IMG/VR virus record: IMGVR_UViG_3300021142_000235
Coordinates: 1-20,336 of that record
Strand: one strand, 5' to 3'
DNA length: 20,336 nucleotides
Origin: a virus
Position 1 is the stretch's first letter; each line of letters starts with the position of its first letter. A program made the translations under genes and the position numbers. The notes under the pieces are model-generated. The model was not told the origin of the DNA. It ran no database searches and saw only the letters and a list, made by a program, of their open reading frames with translations. Shown one piece after another: positions 13,582 to 20,336 of the stretch.

Positions 13582-14370
13582 TTAGTTTTTCCCTTTTGGT
13601 TGCACCAGTTGCTTGGCTTTGCCGGTAGCCGGATCTTTTACAAACTTAACCTTTTGTTGAGCATTGTCGCTCATGGTGCCTTTACTATTGACATATGCTG
13701 TATCAATCGGTTGTTTTGTTGAACCAGCTGTAACAGGTTTTGGAGTATCAATATGAGCGTTGAAATCACTAGTGTCTTGTATAGGTTCTCCTGGATCAAT
13801 ATCTTCCATTTGTAGCCAGCTGAATAAAGGTGCCGATGGCTCAATTTCCATACTTGGACGACTGTCTGCAATACCAGCAAGATATGATAGTAAACCTTTG
13901 TTATATTCGTTTCCAAACAATGGTTCTACCGGTGGTTGTTCGGATTGATTGTACTCTCGATCTGTGCTTAATCTTGCAGCATGCTCATCACCGGCTGCTT
14001 CAGATTCTTTATCAGCTAATCTGCGCCATATGTCATAGTCAGCATAGCGTTCAATTGGTTCATTTGCTGCTCGTACAACAATATATTTTTCAGGTATATT
14101 TGAACAAAGTCTAAGATCCTGCTGTAAAATATAAGGGACGCAAGGTGTTCCAACTGTAAATTCCATTTTGTAGACATCCTTATTAGGAATGTCAATGAAG
14201 TCCATGTGGTCTTCTAATATTTTTTCAGGGGTAGTGATGTGTTTAAGATCAAGTTTCTTTAACCATTCTCCGATAATTTGTACCTGCTCAGCTGTTGGCT
14301 GTTGTGAAAATTTGATCACGTAATTGTGATCTTTTGAACTTTCAGCAAGATATTCACTAAAACTTTTCAT
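13582..14370 (-). CDS. Hypothetical late phage protein
   Basis: 262 residues, not recognised. It starts MKSFSEYLAES, a type of N-terminus that recurs in virion-associated proteins of T4-like phages. Residues 15-115 look like a folded alpha/beta domain (YVIKFSQQPTAEQVQIIGEW onward). The C-terminal half is Pro/Asp/Gln-rich with a segment GLLSYLAGIADSRP and a basic tail (KFVKDPATGKAKQLVQPKGKN). AGGAG precedes the ATG and a late-promoter octamer GATAAATA lies 22 bases upstream of it, so it should be expressed late. It is followed immediately by the acidic zinc-ribbon gene (one base apart), so the two are probably co-expressed. Confidence 0.7.
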   Translation of the reverse strand: MKSFSEYLAESSKDHNYVIKFSQQPTAEQVQIIGEWLKKLDLKHITTPEKILEDHMDFIDIPNKDVYKMEFTVGTPCVPYILQQDLRLCSNIPEKYIVVRAANEPIERYADYDIWRRLADKESEAAGDEHAARLSTDREYNQSEQPPVEPLFGNEYNKGLLSYLAGIADSRPSMEIEPSAPLFSWLQMEDIDPGEPIQDTSDFNAHIDTPKPVTAGSTKQPIDTAYVNSKGTMSDNAQQKVKFVKDPATGKAKQLVQPKGKN

Positions 14371-14391
14371 TTCAGACGGCTCCTATGTTCT

Positions 14392-14856
14392 CTATTTATC
14401 ACTGCTATTCATTTGACGCAGTTGTTTGAGTATCTCGTTCCTATCAAGTGCAACTGCTGTGCCATCTACAGTTTCTTTTTCCGGAGCTGTTTGCCTATCT
14501 AGTTTCAATTTATCAAGCTGCAATTTTAAAAGTTTCAGTTTTTTTTCAACTTTGTTGTTTTTGGCATCTACTGCAATTTTCAGCATGGCACTTGAACTGC
14601 TAAAAATTTCTCCTGCGTGTCTTACCTCTACATTCATACCCAATTCTTGTAAATCTTTGTGGGCCTGTATAGCTAGATTAGCCAGTTCATCCATTTCTGT
14701 ATCATGGACATCATGCCCATCAAGTTGATGTAGTTGCGATTCTATTTCTTTAGCGTCAGCGAGGGCTTGCTCTAGGTCATTTTCCGTAATTTGATATTCC
14801 GGTGTCATGTTTGGTAGGTCAAGTGCGTCTTCTAATTTGGCAAATGCTTTACTCAT
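14392..14856 (-). CDS. 16: Probable terminase small subunit (gp16-like)
   Basis: 154 residues, close to T4 gp16 (164). gp16 recognises phage DNA and regulates gp17 ATPase during packaging. The pattern fits: an N-terminal DALDLP segment (like the conserved LPG/ALDLP region), a disordered acidic linker with D-L-E-x-A, then a central helical hairpin GEIFSSSSAMLKIAVDAKNN followed by KVEKKLKLLKLQLDKLKLD, and a Gln/Asp tail. The central coiled-coil is what forms the oligomeric ring in T4. In T4, gene 16 is beside 17; here the two are separated by three genes. No Shine-Dalgarno sequence is visible; GTAAATAC lies 8 bases before the ATG. Identification is by resemblance and position. Confidence 0.65.
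   Translation of the reverse strand: MSKAFAKLEDALDLPNMTPEYQITENDLEQALADAKEIESQLHQLDGHDVHDTEMDELANLAIQAHKDLQELGMNVEVRHAGEIFSSSSAMLKIAVDAKNNKVEKKLKLLKLQLDKLKLDRQTAPEKETVDGTAVALDRNEILKQLRQMNSSDK
14393..14400 (-). promoter_or_regulatory. Putative late promoter GATAAATA
   Basis: Minus-strand GATAAATA (7 of 8 to T4 consensus) overlaps the last codons of the small terminase gene and ends 22 bases before the ATG at 14370, with AGGAG in between. Confidence 0.6.
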
Positions 14857-14874
14857 AACCGTATTTACTTATTT

Positions 14875-15324
14875 TTATTTGTTTCGTTTAATATTTTTGC
14901 CTTTTGCAACGAATATATCATCTTCTGTAAGAATTCTAAATTGTAAACCGTGTTTTTTGCAATACAACATTGCGGCCGCCCATTTTGCAGTATTGACAAC
15001 TAGCGCAGCCTTGTCTCTTTTGCTTTTAGCGTTTTCCAATATAGCTTCTTTACGTGGCTTGACTTCGATTATTTCAGCTCTTTGTTTTCCAAATTTATCT
15101 TTGTAGACTACCATAAAATCTGGATAATATGTATGTAATTTACCAGTCAAAGGATTTTTATAAGGAATTGAAATGCTTTCACTTGCCCAGTTTATGACAT
15201 TAGGATGAGTATCAAGCAGTCTCATTACCCGCAGTTCCCATGCGCTTCTATATACTGGAACTGCATTACCTACAAGCTTTTTTGGATTCAATGGTGTAAA
15301 TTCACCTTGGCTGTATTTTGTCAT
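14875..15324 (-). CDS. 4: Head completion nuclease gp4 (TnsA-like fold)
   Basis: 149 residues, the same size as T4 gp4 (150). gp4 is a head-completion protein that acts on the filled head and carries a PD-(D/E)xK nuclease fold like TnsA. Seen here: AWELRVMRLLD (catalytic-helix Glu at about residue 30), TYYPDF (Asp 69) and EIIEVKP (Glu 87, Lys 89), the complete E-D-ExK arrangement. The opening TPLNPKKLVGNAVPVYRS is typical of the family. The ATG follows AGGG with a 7-base gap and is separated from the upstream gene by 3 bases. Confidence 0.85.
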   Translation of the reverse strand: MTKYSQGEFTPLNPKKLVGNAVPVYRSAWELRVMRLLDTHPNVINWASESISIPYKNPLTGKLHTYYPDFMVVYKDKFGKQRAEIIEVKPRKEAILENAKSKRDKAALVVNTAKWAAAMLYCKKHGLQFRILTEDDIFVAKGKNIKRNK

Positions 15325-15327
15325 AAT

Positions 15328-16833
15328 TTACCCTATAATTGCTGCGCTAAGTGATCCTCGTAACGTAGGATTTCTGGGCCATGGTGGCGACCATGCGGAT
15401 ATCTGTTGATTTACCACTCCGACTGCTGTAGTTGAAGGTGCAAGAGCGTTATATGCGGCCAGAAGTTGTAAGGTTGGCCCTGCTGGTGTAATTAACGTGC
15501 TAACCGGGATTCCTTGTGTAGCTGCAACATAGGCTGCAACGGACGCGATGCTTTGTACCAGCTGTTGGGGTACGCTACTTCCATAATAACCGGCAGCGAG
15601 TGAGAGTGCAGTTGCGGAAATTATAGGATTATTACTTTGTTTGGGATTGGCTAGTAAAGCCGATGCAGGGCTTGGCAGGGCAGTCAACAGCTGGCCAGTT
15701 AGAGTATTTTTATACTGTAATCCGCCGCTGGCAGAAGTTATTGCTATCTGGCCGCTTTGTTGAGCTATCTGTTGTGTGATCGTTTGTGCAGTAAAATTGT
15801 TAGGTGTAGGTGTTTTGGTACCAAAATTTAGATTGGTAGACAAAGATGTTGTAGGGATTACCGCAGCTGGTAAAGATGCACCCGGAGCAAAGGCTATAGG
15901 GCCTGTACCTGCAGTCGGTGGCGGAGTAGCCGGTAATGATAAAATTGGAATAGTCGGGTTGGACAAATTGTTTGATTGAAAGGTTGGTACCGCTATAGTC
16001 GGGTTTGTATTTAGATTTGTGGATGTAAAAATTCTAGGTATCGCTCCTTGTGTTTGGAACGCAGCCGTTTGACTTGGATTGATAAAATCATCAGCATCAA
16101 ACCCAAAGTTTGGCATATAGCCATAGGGTGCGCCAGTAGACGATATAGGTTGTGCGAATGCAAAATAATCTAGTGCTTCATATTTAAGTGTTAGGTTAAC
16201 TGTTGTAGGGTCGCTTGATGAGTAGTCTTGATTTCCCCAATCAACTGAAGTTATTTTTGGATTGACGTAGTTAAATGCAGTATAGGTGTTTGCAAACAAC
16301 GTATATACACTAATGCCTGTAAAAAAATTAGTTTGAGCGTCTAATATAGGCATGAAACCCCAACCTGCTCCTAAAGAAAATGTAGGGTCTACTGGGGACT
16401 GTGCGTAATCGATACTTGGTGTGGTAGGAGATGTGGTTCTACGACTATCAGCAAAATAATAGGTAAAATAATCGACCCATGTTGCAAGAGGACTGTTATC
16501 AACTGTATCGTAAAGAGTTAATGACGCGTCTTGGTATTCAATTTTTTTATAAACAACGACCTTTTTATTATATTGATTCAAATCTTCGGCTATGAGATTC
16601 ACTTTTGGTCTGTCAACAGTTTTAACCTTAAACGTGAGACTTCTGTTGCCATTGTATGTATTAATTGCGTTGGTGTTACTATTACCAAGCATTGTTTGTG
16701 CACCAGGGCTTAGGAAAAATTGTACATAAAATTCAAACGACGGTTTTGGAACAGCCGTCATATATTGTCCTTGATTGCTTGTGCCGAATGCTCTACTCGC
16801 AACTTGTGGTGATCTTAAAAATACCTGTGTCAT
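15328..16833 (-). CDS. Tail-tube-like structural protein with low-complexity C-terminus
   Basis: 501 residues from the ATG at 16833. The frame is open to 16887, but the terminator lies there. An ATG at 16761 with AAGGA upstream is a good alternative start; the one at 16833 has no ribosome binding site. Residues 20-230 look like a tail-tube domain: SFEFYVQFFLSP, LTFKVKTVDRPKVN, VYKKIEYQDASLTLYDT, and SVDWGNQDYSSSDPTTVNLT followed by LKYEALDY. The last matches AYDSMDYSSSDAVMLTLTVRYDNA of the adjacent gp19, indicating paralogy; a gp54-like tube-initiator role is possible. From about residue 260 on, the protein is a Pro/Thr/Ala/Ser/Gln-rich stretch of 240 residues with few charges, unusual for a tube protein. 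It could be an exposed or assembly-related extension. Confidence 0.6.
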   Translation of the reverse strand: MTQVFLRSPQVASRAFGTSNQGQYMTAVPKPSFEFYVQFFLSPGAQTMLGNSNTNAINTYNGNRSLTFKVKTVDRPKVNLIAEDLNQYNKKVVVYKKIEYQDASLTLYDTVDNSPLATWVDYFTYYFADSRRTTSPTTPSIDYAQSPVDPTFSLGAGWGFMPILDAQTNFFTGISVYTLFANTYTAFNYVNPKITSVDWGNQDYSSSDPTTVNLTLKYEALDYFAFAQPISSTGAPYGYMPNFGFDADDFINPSQTAAFQTQGAIPRIFTSTNLNTNPTIAVPTFQSNNLSNPTIPILSLPATPPPTAGTGPIAFAPGASLPAAVIPTTSLSTNLNFGTKTPTPNNFTAQTITQQIAQQSGQIAITSASGGLQYKNTLTGQLLTALPSPASALLANPKQSNNPIISATALSLAAGYYGSSVPQQLVQSIASVAAYVAATQGIPVSTLITPAGPTLQLLAAYNALAPSTTAVGVVNQQISAWSPPWPRNPTLRGSLSAAIIG

Positions 16834-16838
16834 AAAAA

Positions 16839-16846
16839 TATTTATC
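16839..16846 (-). promoter_or_regulatory. Putative late promoter GATAAATA after terminator
   Basis: Minus-strand GATAAATA lies directly downstream of the intrinsic terminator and 5 bases before the ATG at 16833. With T4 spacing RNA would begin at or next to that ATG, implying a leaderless message or use of the later ATG at 16761 (AAGGA 6 bases upstream). Confidence 0.5.
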
Positions 16847-16849
16847 ATA

Positions 16850-16878
16850 AAAAAACGGCGCAAATTGCGCCGTTTTTT
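16850..16878. terminator. Bidirectional intrinsic terminator
   Basis: AAAAAACGGCGCAA and its exact complement TTGCGCCGTTTTTT flank a single A. The GC core CGGCGC/GCGCCG with a five-base loop is followed by a run of six T on either strand (seven on the minus strand with the next base). It sits 27 bases after the gp19 stop, so it should end the tail tube transcript before the next late promoter. Confidence 0.9.
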
Positions 16879-16905
16879 GTTCTGCATGCCCGGAGTTGAA
16901 TAAAA

Positions 16906-17562
16906 TTAAACTGATGCAATACCACTTGAAAGCGGCAAAGCTGGATTGAACGCTAGCGGAGCAATGCCCGTCAACGCCGCTTCATCGCCTTGTGTAGCAT
17001 TGTCGTATCTAACTGTTAGCGTTAGCATAACTGCATCCGAACTACTATAATCCATGCTATCATATGCAACTGTTTCTAAATAACAACCTTCCAGATACCA
17101 ACTCTCTAGTACAGAATCATTTAGTCCTTGTACGGTTCCATCTAGTGTTTGAATAAACATAGAGAATTTGTAGTTAATACCAGCAGCAGCAGCTGATTGC
17201 GTATAGTGGTTCATCTGTTTCTGCAGTTGACCGCTAACCATTGAAGTAATGTTATTTGTTACATCATCTCTAAGGGTAATTTCAATAGTCTGCCATTCTG
17301 GTTTTTGAGCTATATATGTTATGTTGTTATAGCTGTGTAGCGGTGTATTGTTAAATTGTATCGACGGACGTGCAGCCGTGACTACTTGAATGGTAAAAAC
17401 AGTTTGATTGCTGGCTCCTGTAGATCCAAAACCATTTGTTATGATTCTAAATCTGTGTTTTAGTTTTGGCATTAGAATACCTACACCAGTTTGAGCAGGC
17501 AATGGTACGCCAAATTTGTCTACTGTTGTCAGTCCAGGATTAATTGGTGAAACTAATGACAT
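16906..17562 (-). CDS. 19: Tail tube protein gp19
   Basis: 218 residues, somewhat longer than T4 gp19 (163). It polymerises into the inner tube of the contractile tail. Diagnostic stretches for the T4-type/marine gp19 family are present: MPKLKHRFRI after a 30-residue N-terminal arm, ITYIAQKPEWQTIEITLRDD, AGINYKFSMFIQTLDG, and LESWYLEGCYLETVAYDSMD followed by YSSSD...LTVRYDNA. The ATG is preceded by GGAGGA with a 6-base spacer and by a late promoter CATAAATA ending 25 bases upstream. A strong terminator follows the stop, so it is probably expressed as a single-gene late transcript, consistent with the high copy number of tube subunits. Confidence 0.9.
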   Translation of the reverse strand: MSLVSPINPGLTTVDKFGVPLPAQTGVGILMPKLKHRFRIITNGFGSTGASNQTVFTIQVVTAARPSIQFNNTPLHSYNNITYIAQKPEWQTIEITLRDDVTNNITSMVSGQLQKQMNHYTQSAAAAGINYKFSMFIQTLDGTVQGLNDSVLESWYLEGCYLETVAYDSMDYSSSDAVMLTLTVRYDNATQGDEAALTGIAPLAFNPALPLSSGIASV

Positions 17563-17587
17563 TATATATCCTCCGTATTTGCTATCT

Positions 17588-17595
17588 TATTTATG
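17588..17595 (-). promoter_or_regulatory. Putative late promoter CATAAATA of tail tube gene
   Basis: Minus-strand CATAAATA, 7 of 8 to T4 TATAAATA, ends 25 bases before the gp19 ATG with a strong ribosome binding site between. It is in the divergent intergenic region shared with the plus-strand operon. Confidence 0.7.
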
Positions 17596-17626
17596 ACGCA
17601 GTCTTAATTTCTAAGGGTGGGGTATT

Positions 17627-17655
17627 TTGCAGTTGCGGTTTGAAAAAATTATAAT
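17627..17655 (+). promoter_or_regulatory. Putative sigma-70 type promoter of plus-strand operon
   Basis: TTGCAG (17627-17632), a 17-base spacer, then a perfect TATAAT (17650-17655). RNA would start about 17661-17662, at the first ATG of the operon, which has no ribosome binding site; a leaderless transcript is therefore possible. The host-type promoter suggests early expression, in contrast to the late-type promoters of the minus strand. Confidence 0.5.
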
Positions 17656-17660
17656 TGACA

Positions 17661-18275
17661 ATGATCTATACATGTGATTCTGTAACAAGTGATACACTGT
17701 CTAACGAGTTGTTGCAAAAACTCGAATTATTTGTTAGTAACCAGCAAAACGAGCATCACGATCATCCAGCCGTAATAAACATGGGGCACAATCCCTACAC
17801 AGGACTATTGTGGAATATTCAAAAACAACATAGATGGCAAAGTGCCCAAGGTAGTATCGCTATCCTACTCCATTCTGATAAGATAGTAGGACTAAGCTGC
17901 GTTGAATTATCAGATGAATATAAAAATTTCAATATAACAATCGGCGGGGTTCGCTGCTGGCTTGATAAAAGACATAGGACAGAAAATCAAGTAACCAAAT
18001 ATCTTTTGTCACAAAATTTGTCATGGAGTATTAAACAAAAAGCTGATGCTATGATGCTTACATTTAACGACTATAACAAAATCATTTATGATACTATACG
18101 CAACAAAACACAAGGAAGAGCTGCCGGGTTAGGAAAGATATGGAGTTCTTGGTGGAATAATTGTATTTGTATTTCACGCCCATTAATTGTTAGAAACACT
18201 GCGCAATGGTGTGTTTTAAAACCTATAAACGAATTAGTAACGCTGCAAATAGCCAAGGAACTCGAGTATGATTAA
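17661..18275 (+). CDS. GNAT-like acyltransferase (tentative)
   Basis: 204 residues from the ATG at 17661; the TTG at 17655 overlaps the -10 box and is rejected. The central part has the order expected of a GNAT fold: GSIAILLHSDKIVGLSCVEL (strands 2-4), NITIGGVRCWLDKRHRTENQ followed by VTKYLLSQNLSWSIKQ (strand 4, acetyl-CoA loop region and helix 3), then DAMMLTFNDYNKIIYDTI (strand 5 and helix 4, with the N-x2-x-x-Y pattern). The canonical Q/R-x2-G-x-G/A motif is not exact. A GNAT protein would transfer an acyl group from acyl-CoA to an amine; the substrate is unknown. It is first in a tight plus-strand operon and overlaps the PP-loop gene by 8 bases. Confidence 0.5.
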   Translation: MIYTCDSVTSDTLSNELLQKLELFVSNQQNEHHDHPAVINMGHNPYTGLLWNIQKQHRWQSAQGSIAILLHSDKIVGLSCVELSDEYKNFNITIGGVRCWLDKRHRTENQVTKYLLSQNLSWSIKQKADAMMLTFNDYNKIIYDTIRNKTQGRAAGLGKIWSSWWNNCICISRPLIVRNTAQWCVLKPINELVTLQIAKELEYD

Positions 18276-19212
18276 TGTATATGAACAATTTGAATTAACC
18301 TTAGGAAATCATCTTCAATATTGGTTTAACGATAACAGAGGGCAACATTGGCGAAATGATCCTTTAGAAGTTGCTCATTGTTGCGTAGGTGAGAATTACA
18401 TCAATGCGCAATCAAAAACTTTTAATCAATCAATAACAGACACAGCAAATGTTTTTTATTCAAGGCATGGCAGTGATTTTTTGCTCTTTCTTAGTGGCGG
18501 GCTAGACAGCGAAGTGGCATTACAAACTTTTATAAATGCTAAAAATACAGTGAAACCTTTTATTATACGTTTTACTAATGAGCTTAATAAAGAAGATGTA
18601 TCCGACGCACTGAGATTATGTAACACCAACGGAATAGAGCCTATCATATATGAATTTGATCCTTTACAATTTTTTCATTCAGGAGAATGGAAAAGAGTGG
18701 CTGAGACATATCAGTGTTACACATTCTATCAACAAATGTTGATTTACATTGCAGAACGTACAAGGAAACCTATGATCACTGTAGATGAGGTAGAAGTTGC
18801 CAAATTGTCAGACAAATGGTATTTTGTAAAAAAGGAAGATCAGGACGGTTGCTGGCATAGATTTGTAGAACGCACTAGTTGTCCCGCATATAATAATTTT
18901 TATACGTACGATCCTGCTACAATTTTAGCATTTATTCAATCGCCTACTGTGCAAAATCTTATAAATGACAAAATACCAGGTAAACTAGGCTGGAATTCCA
19001 GTAAACACAAAATATACACCGAATTAACGGATTTTGATCTTATTCCTAGAAATAAACGTCACGGAATGGAAAGATTAATGCATATATGGTGGTATGTATT
19101 AGAACACACTGCTAGAATATTGCATAATTCGCCTGTGGATTTTAAATTTGAAGCAACATCGATAATTCCGCAACTTTCCACAGGCAAAGGTTTAATATGC
19201 AATTCTCTGTAA
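18268..19212 (+). CDS. PP-loop ATP pyrophosphatase (asparagine synthase/ExsB-like)
   Basis: 314 residues. LLFLSGGLDSEVALQTF (residues 72-88) is the PP-loop motif SGGxDS that binds ATP pyrophosphate in enzymes which adenylate a carboxyl or carbonyl group (asparagine synthetase B, QueC/ExsB, argininosuccinate synthase families). The following strand PFIIRFTNELNKEDVSDALR and IEPIIYEF fit the Rossmann-like alpha/beta fold. There is no N-terminal glutaminase domain, so any amide nitrogen would come from ammonia or a partner. The C-terminal third (PGKLGWNSSKHKIYTELTDF, RHGMERLMHIWW) is not recognised. The ATG is preceded by AAGGA and overlaps the GNAT-like gene; the end overlaps the next gene by 16 bases. 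It probably acts with the flanking acyltransferase-like proteins on one small molecule or surface group (inference). Confidence 0.75.
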   Translation: MINVYEQFELTLGNHLQYWFNDNRGQHWRNDPLEVAHCCVGENYINAQSKTFNQSITDTANVFYSRHGSDFLLFLSGGLDSEVALQTFINAKNTVKPFIIRFTNELNKEDVSDALRLCNTNGIEPIIYEFDPLQFFHSGEWKRVAETYQCYTFYQQMLIYIAERTRKPMITVDEVEVAKLSDKWYFVKKEDQDGCWHRFVERTSCPAYNNFYTYDPATILAFIQSPTVQNLINDKIPGKLGWNSSKHKIYTELTDFDLIPRNKRHGMERLMHIWWYVLEHTARILHNSPVDFKFEATSIIPQLSTGKGLICNSL

Positions 19213-19763
19213 AATGGTTAGACTACAGCGACAGACACGTCATTAAAGACATAGCCAAATCTGTTTACACCAAACCAAGTCACTTATACCCTACAAATTT
19301 AAGCGGTGATTCTCCTCTCTATAATTATTTTTTGGTGCCGCCATCGGTTATAGGTTCTGATCAGCGTAAGGTTGCTGTAATTGTAAACAGCAACGGAGAG
19401 CCTGTTGTTGCAACAGGTGTTCGAGAATTAGGAAACATTCCTGCTTGGTTATTAAGTTGGACTGTAAGTTCAATATCTTCTATGTCGTTTGTGGCTGCAT
19501 GGAGACAAACCTTAAATTTTACAACAGCCTATTACGAATCAAAAAGTATAAATGAATTTTACGTGGTTAGTCCGGTTGAGCGCGAAGAAGCATATAGTAG
19601 AATGACAAGTTTTATGAGAAACCGATATTGGACTTTTGTCGAGCAAACTATCCCCAAAGGCACTAGGCCAACACACAGTCTTTATCATACCATAACTGGT
19701 AACATTTTATATACATATGATATAAACATAAGAAGGTATATTTTGAAAAGAGATCCTGTATGA
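19197..19763 (+). CDS. Hypothetical protein, possibly GNAT-like
   Basis: 188 residues, not firmly recognised. KVAVIVNSNGEPVVATGVREL could be the central strands of an acyltransferase fold; AWLLSWTVSSISSMSFVAAW is a Trp/Ser-rich segment; INEFYVVSPVEREEAYSRMT followed by SFMRNRYWTFVEQTIPKG resembles strand 5 plus the final helices of GNAT proteins (xxFYxxVxPxxxxAYxR). No acetyl-CoA loop motif is evident. The ATG has AAAGG 7 bases upstream and overlaps the PP-loop gene; its stop overlaps the desaturase start as ATGA, so translation of the whole operon is coupled. Confidence 0.6.
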   Translation: MQFSVKWLDYSDRHVIKDIAKSVYTKPSHLYPTNLSGDSPLYNYFLVPPSVIGSDQRKVAVIVNSNGEPVVATGVRELGNIPAWLLSWTVSSISSMSFVAAWRQTLNFTTAYYESKSINEFYVVSPVEREEAYSRMTSFMRNRYWTFVEQTIPKGTRPTHSLYHTITGNILYTYDINIRRYILKRDPV

Positions 19764-20336
19764 TTAATTGGTTAAAGCAAAACTATCACACATATAAAGT
19801 AACTGGACAAATTCCAGCATTTTTTGCCATAATTGGCCCATATCATTTATTAGCACTTATAGGCATAATTGCTGCATATTTCACATGGTCTTGGTACTAT
19901 CTTGTATATTTTGTGCTTGGATATGTTGTTTTTGGAGGTATAGGCGATGCGGTTATATTACACAGACACCTATCTCACAATAGTGTTGCGTTGCGACCCA
20001 GATTAAAACCGCTACTATATTGGATAGCTTGTATAACAGGCCAAGGCTCGCCAATCTGGTGGGCAGCATTACACCGTGGCTATCATCATGCTTATTCTGA
20101 TAAAGAAAAAGATTTGCATTCACCTATGAAAGGTAAATGGTCAGCTTATATGGGATGGATGTTAGCCATTACTCATGATACTGTCAATTTGAAGTATGCG
20201 GCAACCTTACTAAGAGATAAACATTTGATTTTTTTCCATAAACATTACAACAAAGTGATATGGGCTACCTTAGCAGTAATCTTTACAATAAATCCAATGT
20301 TCTGTCTGTGGTTTGTAGTTATTCCGTGCGTATTTG
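19760..20336 (+). CDS. Fatty acid desaturase (N-terminal part, runs off window)
   Basis: 192 residues are visible with no stop before the right edge. It is a membrane di-iron desaturase of the delta-9 acyl-CoA/acyl-lipid type. Residues 22-62 make two membrane segments (FAIIGPYHLLALIGIIAAYF, WYYLVYFVLGYVVFGGIG). The first histidine box is HRHLSH (H68, H73) and the second is HRGYHHAYSD (H105, H109, H110), followed by the DLHSP motif typical of the family. The third box (H-x2-H-H) should lie beyond the window. After residue 160 another hydrophobic pair begins (IWATLAVIFTINPMFCLWFV). It introduces a double bond into membrane fatty acids, a membrane-tuning function unusual for a phage. The ATG overlaps the preceding stop (ATGA). 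Confidence 0.9.
   Translation, partial: MINWLKQNYHTYKVTGQIPAFFAIIGPYHLLALIGIIAAYFTWSWYYLVYFVLGYVVFGGIGDAVILHRHLSHNSVALRPRLKPLLYWIACITGQGSPIWWAALHRGYHHAYSDKEKDLHSPMKGKWSAYMGWMLAITHDTVNLKYAATLLRDKHLIFFHKHYNKVIWATLAVIFTINPMFCLWFVVIPCVF

Noticed and set aside
13671-13916. 81-residue minus-strand frame inside the 262-residue gene
   Set aside because: Overlapping alternative frame with no translation signal.
1-20336. tRNA genes, CRISPR arrays, insertion sequences
   Set aside because: No cloverleaf-like T-loop sequences, regularly spaced direct repeats or transposase motifs were noticed by eye; the inverted repeats found are single hairpins.

Overview
The window is a piece of a T4-superfamily myovirus genome, AT-rich, probably from an aquatic setting. 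The evidence is a cluster of hallmark genes on the minus strand: UvsX recombinase, UvsY mediator, gp32 single-strand binding protein, both terminase subunits (gp16, gp17), the gp4 head-completion nuclease and the gp19 tail tube. Seven T4/cyanophage-type late-promoter octamers (NATAAATA or NCTAAATA) also occur, most of them 22-32 bases upstream of start codons. A gene for a Usg-like protein, a family known mainly from Alphaproteobacteria, suggests an alphaproteobacterial host (inference).

Layout, reading the minus strand from right to left. At 17.6-14.4 kb lie tail tube gp19, a terminator, a second tube-like structural protein, gp4 and small terminase. At 14.4-12.6 kb are two unrecognised acidic or low-complexity proteins. 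At 12.6-8.0 kb are the Usg-like gene, large terminase and an unrecognised 897-residue protein. At 8.0-6.7 kb are two genes that look broken, one glycosyltransferase-like, carrying an in-frame TGA and two homopolymer frameshifts between them. At 6.6-5.5 kb is gp32, followed by a strong hairpin. At 5.5-1.3 kb is uvsX in three separate pieces. At 1.3-0 kb are two unknown small genes, uvsY and the first codons of a probable uvsW. A divergent promoter region near 17.6 kb starts a tightly overlapping plus-strand operon: GNAT-like protein, PP-loop ATPase, a second possible GNAT-like protein and a fatty-acid desaturase that runs off the window.

The most notable feature is uvsX. It is fractured twice. 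Each break falls at an active-site sequence, is bridged by the two halves of a split intein, and contains a free-standing Vsr-like (EDxHD-type) homing endonuclease gene between the halves. The two inteins are split at different places: the first leaves only a 15-residue N-intein, the second has the conventional 93 + 40 split. Protein trans-splicing of three polypeptides would rebuild a UvsX of about 354 residues with an intact Walker A motif. Both endonuclease genes carry the same control layout: a 16-18 bp hairpin whose 3' arm hides the ribosome binding site or start codon, with a late-promoter octamer in the loop. Early read-through RNA should therefore be silent for the endonuclease, and late RNA started inside the loop should be translated. 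Fractured genes with split inteins are a known class (reported from environmental metagenomes), and RBS-hiding hairpins are known for T4 I-TevI. The double fracture combined with duplicated hairpin/late-promoter control is what deserves attention here.
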